A stretch of DNA of 64,000 nt, taken from contig NZ_VLPL01000005.1 in assembly GCF_007558725.1 (NCBI RefSeq), forward strand, positions 124,001-188,000, written 5' to 3'. Position numbers and translations under genes: made by a program. Origin of the DNA: Fluviicola chungangensis. GTDB lineage: Bacteria; Bacteroidota; Bacteroidia; Flavobacteriales_D; Crocinitomicaceae. The notes beneath the pieces were generated by a model. The model had not been told where the DNA came from, made no database searches, and saw only the letters and a program-made list of their open reading frames with translations. Of this stretch, positions 17,995-26,579 are shown piece after piece; positions within the stretch are counted from its first letter, which is position 1; the number at the start of each line of letters is the position of its first letter.

Positions 17995-19449
17995 ATGAAT
18001 ACAAGAGATAAATACGAAGTAGTGATCGGCTTGGAGGTGCATGCACAGTTGCTCACCAAAACCAAAGCATATTCTTCGGATATCAACGAATACGGTGCAC
18101 ACCCGAACACCCATGTGAGTGTGATTACTTTGGGACATCCGGGAACATTGCCCGTGATGAACAAAAAAACGATCGAATTTGCAGTCAAACTAGGTTTGGC
18201 TTGCGGTTGTACGATTGCGGAGCACCAGCATTTTGCACGTAAGAATTATTTCTACCCCGATCTTCCGAAAGGATACCAGATCACACAAGACACAACCCCA
18301 ATTTGTACAGGTGGTGCGATTGTGATCAAAACAGAGAATAACGAGGAAAAAACCATCGGTTTGACGCGTATTCACATGGAGGAAGATGCCGGAAAATCTA
18401 TTCACGATGTAGATCTGTACGATACATTAGTCGATTTGAACCGTGCCGGAACTCCCCTATTGGAAATTGTTTCCGAACCCGAGATCCGTTCAAGCCAGGA
18501 GGCATATAACTATTTGACGGAAGTACGCAGATTGGTTCGTTACCTGGATATTTGTGACGGGAACATGGAAGAAGGTTCGCTTCGTTGCGACGCAAATATT
18601 TCAGTCATGCTGAAAGGTTCCAATGAATTCGGGACAAAAGTGGAGGTCAAAAACATGAACTCCATCCGGAACGTGCAGCGTGCAATTGAATTCGAAATAG
18701 GGCGCCAAATTGCAGCTATCGAAAACGGTGAGCGCATTTCACAGGAAACCCGCAGTTTTGATGCTTTGAAAGGGATCACGATCTCCATGCGAAGCAAGGA
18801 AGCAGCAAACGATTACCGGTATTTCCCGGAACCTGACCTGCAGCCGATCGTTGTTGATACCACATATGTGAACCAGGTGAAAGCGAAAATGCCTGCTCTT
18901 CCAAGAGAATTGCATGCCAAATATACGCAAGACCTGAAGCTGTCCGACTACGATGCCGGAATTCTGACGGACTCCAAATCCATTGCCTTGTTTTTTGAAG
19001 AAGTTATTTCCAATACGAAAAGCTACAAAAGTGCGGCGAACTGGGTGATGGGAGAAGTAAAATCTTACCTGAACCAAAATGGGTTAGAAATCGAAGATTT
19101 GCCTGTTTCAGCGAAACAAATTGCCGGAATTATCAACCTGATCGAAAGTGGAAAAGTTTCCAATTCCGCAGCAGCACAAAAGCTTTTCCCGGCACTGATC
19201 GCAAGTCCGGATGCAAATATCGACGAATTGGCGGTTTCCCTGAATATCATTCAGGAATCCAATGCTGACTCGTTAAAAGAAGTTATTTTAGGAGTTTTCG
19301 GGCAACACCCAGACGAAGTTTCCCGTTTTAAAGCAGGAGAAAACCAATTGACCGGATTTTTCATGGGACAAATTATGAAGGCTTCCGGCGGTAAGGCTGA
19401 TCCAAAAACTACTAACGCATTATTGCGTGAATTAATACAAACTGTTTGA
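17995..19449 (+). CDS. gatB: Aspartyl/glutamyl-tRNA amidotransferase subunit B
   Basis: 484 residues, full length. The N-terminus YEVVIGLEVHAQL and the LPKGYQITQ and GTPLLEIVSEPEI segments are GatB hallmarks; the C-terminal ~150 residues are the helical GatB/YqeY tRNA-binding domain. In the GatCAB complex it phosphorylates and transamidates Glu-tRNA(Gln) or Asp-tRNA(Asn). gatA and gatC are not in this window. The stop overlaps the ATG of the following TlpA-like gene (TGATG). Confidence 0.96.
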   Translation: MNTRDKYEVVIGLEVHAQLLTKTKAYSSDINEYGAHPNTHVSVITLGHPGTLPVMNKKTIEFAVKLGLACGCTIAEHQHFARKNYFYPDLPKGYQITQDTTPICTGGAIVIKTENNEEKTIGLTRIHMEEDAGKSIHDVDLYDTLVDLNRAGTPLLEIVSEPEIRSSQEAYNYLTEVRRLVRYLDICDGNMEEGSLRCDANISVMLKGSNEFGTKVEVKNMNSIRNVQRAIEFEIGRQIAAIENGERISQETRSFDALKGITISMRSKEAANDYRYFPEPDLQPIVVDTTYVNQVKAKMPALPRELHAKYTQDLKLSDYDAGILTDSKSIALFFEEVISNTKSYKSAANWVMGEVKSYLNQNGLEIEDLPVSAKQIAGIINLIESGKVSNSAAAQKLFPALIASPDANIDELAVSLNIIQESNADSLKEVILGVFGQHPDEVSRFKAGENQLTGFFMGQIMKASGGKADPKTTNALLRELIQTV

Positions 19450-20624
19450 TGAACCGTTTTTCTTTTTTTAGTGTATGTTTTTTAGGGGCATTTCTTTTCA
19501 CTTCGTGCGGAGACAGTAACCTGGATGAAGAAACAGGCTTGGTTAATAACTTCCACATAGAAGGCCGGATTACTGGTGCTGCCAATCAGAAATTAAAAGT
19601 TCAGGCACAATCCGAACAAGGTCCTATTGAAGTGGCGCAAACTACAACAGATGCTTCCGGAAACTTTGAACTGGACGGAAATATCCCTGGAATGGGAATT
19701 TACTCCGTATCATTAGGAGAAGGGACCAAGAATGCCGTAGTTATCCCAATGGAAGTGAATGACCAGGTAGTATTGAATGCCACCAAGGAAACGTTTGCCA
19801 TTACTCCTTCTTTTTCCGGTACAAAATGGGCAAAACCATTGACAAAGTACATGGTTTTGTTCAGCGATTTTGCAAAAAAACAAATGGAGCAAATGCCGCA
19901 GATCAAAGAACAGGAAAAACAGGTGGAACTCTTTGTGAAACTGAAAAAACCCCTTGTCAGCTTTTCACAAAAGCAAATCCGGAAAGATCCGGGAAATCCG
20001 GTGAATATCATTTTGATGAGTTTATTAATGCCCTCCCAGGAAGAAGGGCTTTCAAACTGGGACCCGGCAAACCTGGAGGATTTGAGACAGATTGAAACCG
20101 CTTTTCAGCGCAATTATGCGGATTCTCCCATTACCGGGATGATTGCCCAGCAAGTCGCAATGATCGATTCGCAATACCAAAGTTACCTGCAATACAATGC
20201 AGGAACGATGGCTGCCCCTGAAATTGCATTGAAAAATCCTTCCGGGACTGAATTGCGTTTATCTGCTTTGAAAGGAAAAGTGGTCCTGATCGATTTCTGG
20301 GCTTCCTGGTGTGCACCGTGCCGTAAAGAAAACCCGAATGTCGTACGCATGTACAAGAAATACCGGAATCAGGGATTTGAAGTATTTTCCGTTTCCCTGG
20401 ACAACGATCCTGAAGCGTGGAAAGGCGCAATTGCCAAGGATGGATTAATCTGGCCGAACCACGTTTCTGATTTAATGGGATGGCAAACACCACTTGTTCA
20501 ATCTTACGGAATCCAGGGAATTCCTCATACCGTTCTTTTGAACAGAGAAGGCAATATTGTAGGAGTTGGATTAAGAGGCACACAATTGGAACAGAAATTG
20601 ATAGAGCAACTGGCAAAAAAATAA
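19449..20624 (+). CDS. TlpA-like thioredoxin lipoprotein with DUF4369-type N-terminal domain
   Basis: 391 residues. A lipoprotein signal peptide ends in FTSC with the lipid-bearing Cys20. A beta-rich DUF4369-like domain (~35-120), a helical linker and a TlpA/AhpC-TSA thioredoxin domain (~255-391) follow. The active site WASWCAPC has Cys288 and Cys291, and a cis-Pro segment QGIPHTVL follows. It should face the periplasm and reduce or exchange disulfides, for instance on apocytochromes. The ATG at 19449 overlaps the gatB stop. The next gene at 20880 is a paralogue. Confidence 0.85.
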   Translation: MNRFSFFSVCFLGAFLFTSCGDSNLDEETGLVNNFHIEGRITGAANQKLKVQAQSEQGPIEVAQTTTDASGNFELDGNIPGMGIYSVSLGEGTKNAVVIPMEVNDQVVLNATKETFAITPSFSGTKWAKPLTKYMVLFSDFAKKQMEQMPQIKEQEKQVELFVKLKKPLVSFSQKQIRKDPGNPVNIILMSLLMPSQEEGLSNWDPANLEDLRQIETAFQRNYADSPITGMIAQQVAMIDSQYQSYLQYNAGTMAAPEIALKNPSGTELRLSALKGKVVLIDFWASWCAPCRKENPNVVRMYKKYRNQGFEVFSVSLDNDPEAWKGAIAKDGLIWPNHVSDLMGWQTPLVQSYGIQGIPHTVLLNREGNIVGVGLRGTQLEQKLIEQLAKK

Positions 20625-20632
20625 GAAGAAAA

Positions 20633-20820
20633 AGCGAAGCTTTTGAAGACTAAATTACGACAAACGTTAGTGCGAAAGTAATTTGGGATCAGCGGAGCTT
20701 TTGAAGACTAAATTACGACAAACGTTAGTGCGAAAGTAATTTGGGATCAGCGAAGCTTTTGAAGACTAAATTACGACAAACGTTAGTGCGAAAGTAATTG
20801 AGGATCAGCGAAGCTTTTGA
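20633..20820. repeat. 58-bp tandem repeat, three full copies plus a partial fourth
   Basis: Units at 20633-20690, 20691-20748 and 20749-20806, then 14 bases of a fourth. Each begins AGCGAAGCTTTTGAAGACT; the copies differ by only a few bases (AGCGGAGC in copy 2, GAGG for GGG in copy 3). Each unit contains ATTAC...GTAAT flanking an AACGTT core, so it can fold. The unit length is not a multiple of three and there are no spacers. It fills the gap between two paralogous TlpA-like genes. Confidence 0.95.
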
Positions 20821-20879
20821 TTTGAAAAACAAACCTTTTGCAGCCTTGGAAACAACTGCAAGTTAAATTGAACATAACT

Positions 20880-21986
20880 ATGAAACAATTGATTCTTTGT
20901 TTGACCCTTTTATCCGGAGTTGCCTTCGGTCAGAACCCGGTACAAGTTGAAGTCAGCGGAAATATTTTCAATACCAATGGTGACAGCATTAAGATCTCAC
21001 AATATTACGGTTCTCACTATGTGGATTACATCAACGGAAAACTGGATAAAAAGGGAAATTACACCTTAAAAGGAGCTGTTCCCGTTGCAGATTATTACGT
21101 TTTGCGTTTAGGACAGCAACACATCAATATTATCCTGAGAGAAGGATCTGCAATCCGGATCAATGCGGACGGAAACAACATCAATGCATTCCATACCATC
21201 AGCGGTTCCGACGAAAGTATTGCATTGAATGAATTTGTAGGCCAAATGCAGTATTTCAATCAAAAGAAGGATTCTGCCATCAATGCCATGAAAACAACTC
21301 CGGAAAACCAGGAAGCAATCAACAAATATTACCAGACGGAATACTACAAATTCTCGGCATACCGGCAAAAATTCATTGCCGAACACGCAAATTCAGCAGC
21401 ACTTCTGCCGGTAATCAGCACCCTGGACACAGATAAGGAAATTACTATTTATGAAGCAATTGTGAACCAACTCCTGGCTTGTTTCCCCTCTTCTCCCAGT
21501 GTACAAAATGCAAAAAACAGCTACGATCAGCTCAAAGCACAAAAAGACAAACAAAACTTCCTGGCTTCAGGAAAACCCGCTCCGAATTTCACTCAAAATG
21601 ATGTCAATGGAAAGCCCGTTTCCTTATCTGATTTGAAAGGAAAAATCGTTCTGCTTGATTTTTGGGCGTCCTGGTGTGGTCCTTGCCGCAAAGAAAACCC
21701 GAATGTGGTTGCTTTGTATAACAAATACAAAGATGCGGGGTTCACCGTGATGAGCGTTTCACTGGACAAAGACAAAGCTCCCTGGCTCGCTGCCATTGAA
21801 AAAGATAAGCTGATCTGGCCGAACCATGTTTCCGATTTGAAATATTGGTCAAATGAAGTAGCAAAATTATACCAGGTTTCTTCCATTCCGTTCACTGTAT
21901 TGATTGATCGCGACGGAAATGTCATTGACACCAAATTAAGAGGCGTTGAGTTGGAACAGGCACTAAAAACGATCTTCGGATTCTGA
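20880..21986 (+). CDS. TlpA-like thioredoxin protein with DUF4369-type N-terminal domain (paralogue)
   Basis: 368 residues from the ATG at 20880, which gives a clean signal peptide (MKQLILCLTLLSGVAFGQ); an upstream in-frame TTG would add an implausible tail. DUF4369-like beta domain (~22-110), helical linker, then a thioredoxin domain with Cys266 and Cys269 in WASWCGPC and the cis-Pro region SSIPFTVL. Unlike its neighbour it is not a lipoprotein, so it is free in the periplasm. It ends one base before the lpxH ATG. The two proteins share the stretch RKENPNVV and the late WPNHVSDL, pointing to a tandem duplication. Confidence 0.85.
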   Translation: MKQLILCLTLLSGVAFGQNPVQVEVSGNIFNTNGDSIKISQYYGSHYVDYINGKLDKKGNYTLKGAVPVADYYVLRLGQQHINIILREGSAIRINADGNNINAFHTISGSDESIALNEFVGQMQYFNQKKDSAINAMKTTPENQEAINKYYQTEYYKFSAYRQKFIAEHANSAALLPVISTLDTDKEITIYEAIVNQLLACFPSSPSVQNAKNSYDQLKAQKDKQNFLASGKPAPNFTQNDVNGKPVSLSDLKGKIVLLDFWASWCGPCRKENPNVVALYNKYKDAGFTVMSVSLDKDKAPWLAAIEKDKLIWPNHVSDLKYWSNEVAKLYQVSSIPFTVLIDRDGNVIDTKLRGVELEQALKTIFGF

Positions 21987-21987
21987 C

Positions 21988-22752
21988 ATGGATATTCCAA
22001 CAGGGAAAAAAATATATTTTGCTTCTGATTTTCATTTAGGTGTCCCTACCGGAAAATCAAGCTCTGACCGTGAAAAACGGATCATCGACTGGTTGGACCA
22101 CATCCGGGAAGATGCTTTTGAGATTTACCTGGTAGGAGATATCTTTGATTTTTGGTTTGAATACAAACATGCCATTCCGAAAGGTTTTGTTCGGATCCAG
22201 GGTAAAATAGCCGAATTGGTCGACTCGGGCATCCCGGTGAGTTTCTTTACAGGCAATCATGACATGTGGATGTTTGATTATTTCGAAAAGGAATTGGGCG
22301 TCAAAATATACCGCGAACCTATTTACAGAGTGTATAATGACAAGAAATTCGTGATCGGACATGGAGACGGATTAGGCCCCGGGGATCGCGGATATAAGTT
22401 TATTAAGAAAGTTTTCGCTGCGAAATGGTCCCAATGGATGTTTGCGCGGCTGCATCCGAATTTCGGGATTGCCCTGGCGAACTATTTTTCGCGCAAAAGC
22501 AGGATCGCAACAGGTGATTCAGACAGCCAATTCTTAGGCGAAGACAAGGAATGGCTGGTCCAATATTGTAAAGAGCAGGAAGAGATCGAACAGCAGGATT
22601 ACTACATTTTCGGTCACCGCCACCTTCCCATGACTATCCAGATCAATGAACGCGCCGTATACATCAACCTGGGAGAATGGATCCATTACAATACTTATGC
22701 GGTATTTGACGGAGTGGAAACAAAATTATTGGAATGGAATGAAAAAATATAA
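21988..22752 (+). CDS. lpxH: UDP-2,3-diacylglucosamine diphosphatase LpxH-like
   Basis: 254 residues of the calcineurin-like metallophosphatase family. The five metal motifs are in order: SDFHLG, GDIFDFW, GNHD, HGDG and GHRH. The DIFDFW and HRHLP forms match LpxH-type enzymes, which cleave UDP-2,3-diacyl-GlcN to lipid X in lipid A synthesis at the inner membrane. With lpxK 5 kb upstream on the same strand, two lipid A steps are in this segment. Its stop codon lies inside a perfect 42-bp palindrome. Confidence 0.88.
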   Translation: MDIPTGKKIYFASDFHLGVPTGKSSSDREKRIIDWLDHIREDAFEIYLVGDIFDFWFEYKHAIPKGFVRIQGKIAELVDSGIPVSFFTGNHDMWMFDYFEKELGVKIYREPIYRVYNDKKFVIGHGDGLGPGDRGYKFIKKVFAAKWSQWMFARLHPNFGIALANYFSRKSRIATGDSDSQFLGEDKEWLVQYCKEQEEIEQQDYYIFGHRHLPMTIQINERAVYINLGEWIHYNTYAVFDGVETKLLEWNEKI

Positions 22753-22783
22753 GGGCGAAAAATTTTTCGCCCTTATATTTTTT
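22742..22783. terminator. Perfect 42-bp palindrome, bidirectional terminator
   Basis: Two 21-base arms pair without mismatch (AAATATAAGGGCGAAAAA and its complement at the core). T-runs occur on both sides, so it can end both lpxH (+) and the convergent YwqK-like gene (-). It contains the lpxH stop codon. Confidence 0.9.
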
Positions 22784-22787
22784 ATAC

Positions 22788-24134
22788 TTACTCACCTGCT
22801 TTCTCCGGTTTCGTTTCCTCCGGTTTCGGCTCTTTTTTCTTTTTCTCTTTTTTCTTCTTAGGACTTGTAGGCATCGCATCATCTTCCTTGCCCGATGAAG
22901 CAGTTCCACCAAAAGTACGAATTTCCCTTCCCTGTTCATCAAAGACATGTTCTTCTATCAGAACGTCCTTTTTATAGATGGCACGACTCTTTATTTTCCC
23001 ATCCGGAAAACGCTCTTCAAATAAGCCTTCACGCACCTCTGTCTTTGTCATCGATTTCAACTCGCTTACTACAGCTATGTAATAGAACTTCCCTGATTTG
23101 ATCGGCCGGTTCACACCTTTTGCAAGATTGTTCCCTTTTAGGATTGCATTCTCGCTGAGCGCTTCTCCTCTAACTTGGGTAACCACGATATTTGCATCTT
23201 TCAAACTATCCAATGCCTGCTGCTTTGACTTTTTATCGTACAGCATTTGTCCCAATGCATCCGCAACCTCTTTTGTTGGACAGGCATACAATTCTGCCGT
23301 TACATATTGATTCGGTTTTGCAGTCACTTTCTTATAATTTTCAATCGATTGAAGCGTCTGGTCATAAAACAATGTTTTAAACTCCCCGTTTCGGGAATCC
23401 ATATCCCATGTCTCGGTACGAAGCAATTTCCCATCGTCGTAATAGTAATGCTGTACGCCGTGTTTTTTTCCTTCCTTAAAGTTCAATTCTTCGATGATTT
23501 TCCCTTCGCGATTGTAAACAAGGAACGGACCATCCAACACCCCTTTGACATAGTTTACCTGTTTATTTCTTACTCCTTTGGAATCATAGGTAATTTTAGG
23601 ACCATTCAAAACACCATCTACGTAATTCTCATATTTAATCGTATCTCCTTTGGCATTGTAAGTCAGCTGCGGACCTTCAAACTGTCCCATCGAATACGTT
23701 TTCTCCCAAGCCGGGATCTGGGTGGAATCATTGAAGTAAGTCCAATGACCGTTTTCGACTCCCTGAACATGCGAGCGAATCACCATAATACATCCGGATT
23801 TGTAATACGTGGTATCGATACCATTTGTAAATCCATCCACGAATGTCACCCGACGTTCTAAGATCCCATTCATATGACAGGTCTCGCAAACTCCTGAAAA
23901 AGGCATTTTTTGGGAACTAGTCACCACTCTTTTCCCGTCCTGGGACATTTCCAGCTTTTGGTTACAATCCACTACTCCCGCAATCTTACCACATTCCCAT
24001 TCGGTGTATCTTTGTTTGGCCCGATCGGCAGCTTTTTGATAACACGGAACAGAATCCTTTCTTGCAACCCCGAAGTTAGGTTGAGCGGAAACCGCCAGTG
24101 AAAACAAACAAAAAACAATTATTAGTATTCTCAT
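22788..24134 (-). CDS. Secreted YwqK/MORN-repeat protein with charged tail
   Basis: 448 residues. Signal peptide at 1-18 (ends SAQ). Residues ~75-260 are tandem ~22-residue MORN-like units of the YwqK family, with patterns such as GHWTYFN, GPQLTYNAKGD, GPKITYDSKG and GPFLVYNREGK. A separate beta/alpha region (~270-370) and one more YwqK unit follow. The last ~35 residues are a Lys/Glu/Pro-rich tail. YwqK proteins are often annotated as antitoxins, but no toxin is adjacent and the signal peptide argues for an envelope or surface role. Confidence 0.75.
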   Translation of the reverse strand: MRILIIVFCLFSLAVSAQPNFGVARKDSVPCYQKAADRAKQRYTEWECGKIAGVVDCNQKLEMSQDGKRVVTSSQKMPFSGVCETCHMNGILERRVTFVDGFTNGIDTTYYKSGCIMVIRSHVQGVENGHWTYFNDSTQIPAWEKTYSMGQFEGPQLTYNAKGDTIKYENYVDGVLNGPKITYDSKGVRNKQVNYVKGVLDGPFLVYNREGKIIEELNFKEGKKHGVQHYYYDDGKLLRTETWDMDSRNGEFKTLFYDQTLQSIENYKKVTAKPNQYVTAELYACPTKEVADALGQMLYDKKSKQQALDSLKDANIVVTQVRGEALSENAILKGNNLAKGVNRPIKSGKFYYIAVVSELKSMTKTEVREGLFEERFPDGKIKSRAIYKKDVLIEEHVFDEQGREIRTFGGTASSGKEDDAMPTSPKKKKEKKKKEPKPEETKPEKAGE

Positions 24135-24139
24135 ATTTT

Positions 24140-24246
24140 GGATTTTAGGTCCCGATAGCTATCGGGATTAGGACTTCAGGATTTAAGGACTTTGAATTAC
24201 CATCTGTATTCTGTTTAGTCTTAAAACCTTGATGTCTTTCAATCAA
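24140..24246. repeat. Self-complementary GACTTNAAG-type element with CCCGATAGCTATCGGG palindrome
   Basis: In the sense of the minus-strand gene at 24134, this leader reads short units such as AAGACATCAAGG, AAAGTCCTTAAATC and GAAGTCCTAATCC, directly 5' of the ATG. It also contains a perfect 18-bp palindrome, TCCCGATAGCTATCGGGA, at 24150-24167. Same class as the tracts at 17897, 29202 and 33031. Confidence 0.6.
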
Positions 24247-24654
24247 TTATTGTTCCAATTTCAGCGAAAGCCGCCCCAAAGCATCTCTCATTCTCTTCGG
24301 AATCGGAATCGAACATTTGTTTGCACTGTCGTAACAAACGAGCACCGAACTTCCGGTCGTTTTCACTTCATTCAGCACTTTTACTTCGTAGGACAAGGTA
24401 AAGCTTTTTTCTCCGATGTGCTTCAGGTAGACGAATATTTCCACCGGTTCGTGCAAGAAAACCGGTTTGAGGTATTCCAACTCATTTTTACGGAGAATTA
24501 CCCCGGTCTTTTTCCAATCCCAATCTGTACCCAGCATCTGGCGGAAATAATGAATTCTGGCTTCTTCAAAATAATTCAGGTAAACTGCATTATTTACGTG
24601 CTGCATCATATCGCAATCCGAAAAACGGACTTGAAGTCTATACGAATCTAACAT
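24247..24654 (-). CDS. Acyl-CoA thioesterase, 4HBT hotdog family
   Basis: 135 residues, one hotdog domain. The catalytic motif is in FSDCDMMQHVNNAVYLNYFEEAR (Asp followed by the HVNN turn), diagnostic for 4-hydroxybenzoyl-CoA thioesterase-like/YbgC enzymes. It hydrolyses acyl-CoA thioesters; chain preference cannot be told. It begins 3 bp after the stop of the FlaA1-like gene, so it is the distal gene of that transcript, though functionally unrelated. Confidence 0.85.
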   Translation of the reverse strand: MLDSYRLQVRFSDCDMMQHVNNAVYLNYFEEARIHYFRQMLGTDWDWKKTGVILRKNELEYLKPVFLHEPVEIFVYLKHIGEKSFTLSYEVKVLNEVKTTGSSVLVCYDSANKCSIPIPKRMRDALGRLSLKLEQ

Positions 24655-24657
24655 GTA

Positions 24658-26550
24658 TCATTTTTTATCTAAAACACTATATTCGGAGTTGTTTGAAATA
24701 AACTCAGGAACAACTTCCTTCATCATTTGCACCAGTGAAAGGTTGTCTGTTTTTCCGACCGCATTCAATAAACGCTCAATCTTATCATACACCTTTTCAT
24801 CCACTTCCCTTTCAGATGCGATCAAAATCTTCGGATGGTGTGTTTCCTGTACATTTTCAGCATCATTCAATAATTCCTCGTAAAGTTTTTCACCCGGCCT
24901 TAACCCCGAAAAACGGATCTCAATGTCCTTTCCCAATTCCAAGCCGGATAACTGGATCATTTTCTTTGCCAGATCAACAATCCGAACGGATTTCCCCATG
25001 TCAAACACATAGATTTCACCTCCGCTTCCCATAATTCCGGCTTCCAGAACCAACTGGCATGCTTCGGGAATCGTCATAAAATAACGTGTAATTCGTTCGT
25101 CTGTTACAGTTATTGGTCCGCCTTGCTCAATTTGCCTTTTAAACAGTGGGATAACCGAACCGTTGGACCCCAGTACATTCCCGAATCGCGTGGTGATAAA
25201 CTGAGTCTGTCCGTTATTTGCAGCCTGGGCAATAATTTCAGCAATGCGTTTACTCGCCCCCATTACATTAGTCGGATTCACCGCTTTATCAGTAGAGATC
25301 ATGACGAATTTGTGAACTGCTTTTTTATTGGAAAGATCGACCAGTATTTTGGTACCTTTTACATTGTTTCTAACGGCTTCCGACGGGTTTAATTCCATCA
25401 TCGGAACATGTTTGTATGCTGCTGCATGGAACACCCAGGAAGGTTTAAACGTATCAAACAGCAGTTCCATCCGTTCCTCGTTGCAAATATCCCCAATGAC
25501 AATTTCAAATGGTGGAATATCCTTCAATTGGTTCAATTCGAACTCCAAATCGTACATTGCAGATTCAGCCTGATCCAACAAAACGACCAATTTGGGTCTG
25601 TATTCCAATACTTGGCGCACAATTCCCGAACCAATGGAACCGGCGGCACCGGTTACCAAAACAACCTGATCTTTCAATCCATCCGCCAGTTTTTCCTGGT
25701 TCAGGACAATCGGGGTTCTTCCCAACAGGTCTTCAATGTTTACCTGGGCGATTTGGTTGGTTGTAAATGCTCCGTTGATCCAGCTTTTCGGGTTTGGCAC
25801 CTTTTTTACTTCTACCCCAGCATCAATGCATTTCTCCACGATGCAGCTCCTTTTTTCAGGATCCAAATTCTGGATGGCAATAATGACCTGATGAATCTTA
25901 TTCTTTTGCAGGATTTCTTCCAATTTAGAGGTATGGAACACCTCCACTCCTTCGATCCTGTTTCCTGAAATGCGGTTATTATCGTCTAAAAAACCAAAGA
26001 CCTTCAGATTGATCCGAACATCTTTCTCGATGATCCGTTTTGCTATCAGACCGGAAACTCCGGCTCCGTAAATCAATACGAGTTGTTGTTCACTGCTTGA
26101 TTTTACGGACTCGAGATAAAGTAATTTTACGATAAAACGTGAAACCGCAAGAAAAAAGAAACAGAAAACGTATTCAATTACGATGATGGAACTTGGGAAC
26201 AGGTAATAATTATCGATCCAATTGTAGCGAACAATACCAAGGATCACAAAAATTACCGAAGAGGTTGTTGTCGCTAAAAAAAGCCGTTTGAAATCCGACG
26301 TTGAGGTATGCCGGACAATCCCTTTCTGAATCCCAAATGAGAAGAATACAATCAATCTGACGGCAAAAAAGACAATAATGGAATACTTGACTATTCCCAG
26401 CTCCAATCTCCACTGCGCATCGTCTGCTTTTATATCAAAACGAATCAGATAAGCAATCGCTAAAGAAAAAGCCGAAATGAATAAATCAATTAGAATTATT
26501 ATCCACCGGGGCAAATTTTTTTTAGGAAACATGTTGATCGTGTTATTCAT
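24658..26550 (-). CDS. Membrane nucleoside-diphosphate-sugar epimerase/dehydratase (FlaA1/CapD/WbpM type)
   Basis: 630 residues from the ATG at 26550. An upstream in-frame start at 26652 would overlap the SDR gene by over 70 bp and cross the TAAATTTG promoter box at 26562-26569. Four membrane helices (~15-140) precede a first Rossmann-like domain (LIYGAGVSGLIA). The catalytic SDR domain starts LVTGAAGSIGSG, and the active-site segment STDKAVNPTNVMGASKR carries the lysine of the S/M-xxx-K form. These enzymes are 4,6-dehydratases or C5-epimerases of UDP-HexNAc and start the synthesis of rare amino sugars for O-antigen or capsule. Confidence 0.9.
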   Translation of the reverse strand: MNNTINMFPKKNLPRWIIILIDLFISAFSLAIAYLIRFDIKADDAQWRLELGIVKYSIIVFFAVRLIVFFSFGIQKGIVRHTSTSDFKRLFLATTTSSVIFVILGIVRYNWIDNYYLFPSSIIVIEYVFCFFFLAVSRFIVKLLYLESVKSSSEQQLVLIYGAGVSGLIAKRIIEKDVRINLKVFGFLDDNNRISGNRIEGVEVFHTSKLEEILQKNKIHQVIIAIQNLDPEKRSCIVEKCIDAGVEVKKVPNPKSWINGAFTTNQIAQVNIEDLLGRTPIVLNQEKLADGLKDQVVLVTGAAGSIGSGIVRQVLEYRPKLVVLLDQAESAMYDLEFELNQLKDIPPFEIVIGDICNEERMELLFDTFKPSWVFHAAAYKHVPMMELNPSEAVRNNVKGTKILVDLSNKKAVHKFVMISTDKAVNPTNVMGASKRIAEIIAQAANNGQTQFITTRFGNVLGSNGSVIPLFKRQIEQGGPITVTDERITRYFMTIPEACQLVLEAGIMGSGGEIYVFDMGKSVRIVDLAKKMIQLSGLELGKDIEIRFSGLRPGEKLYEELLNDAENVQETHHPKILIASEREVDEKVYDKIERLLNAVGKTDNLSLVQMMKEVVPEFISNNSEYSVLDKK

Positions 26551-26561
26551 TTTGTTGACTG

Positions 26562-26569
26562 CAAATTTA
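26562..26569 (-). promoter_or_regulatory. -7 box upstream of the FlaA1-like gene
   Basis: TAAATTTG on the minus strand fits TAnnTTTG, 11 bp before the chosen ATG. It helps decide the start at 26550. Confidence 0.45.
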
Positions 26570-26579
26570 AGGGAATAAA

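Noticed and set aside
20633-20820. CRISPR array
   Set aside because: The 58-bp units are directly adjacent without spacers and there are no cas genes.
23247-23861. Open frame of 204 codons on the plus strand
   Set aside because: Antisense to the YwqK-like gene; Phe/Ile-rich with no domain, a shadow of the repeat units.
24150-24167. TCCCGATAGCTATCGGGA as a repressor operator
   Set aside because: A perfect palindrome, but CCCGATAGCTATCGGG-like sequences are common intergenic features in this phylum and no regulator is nearby, so I list it only as part of a repeat tract.
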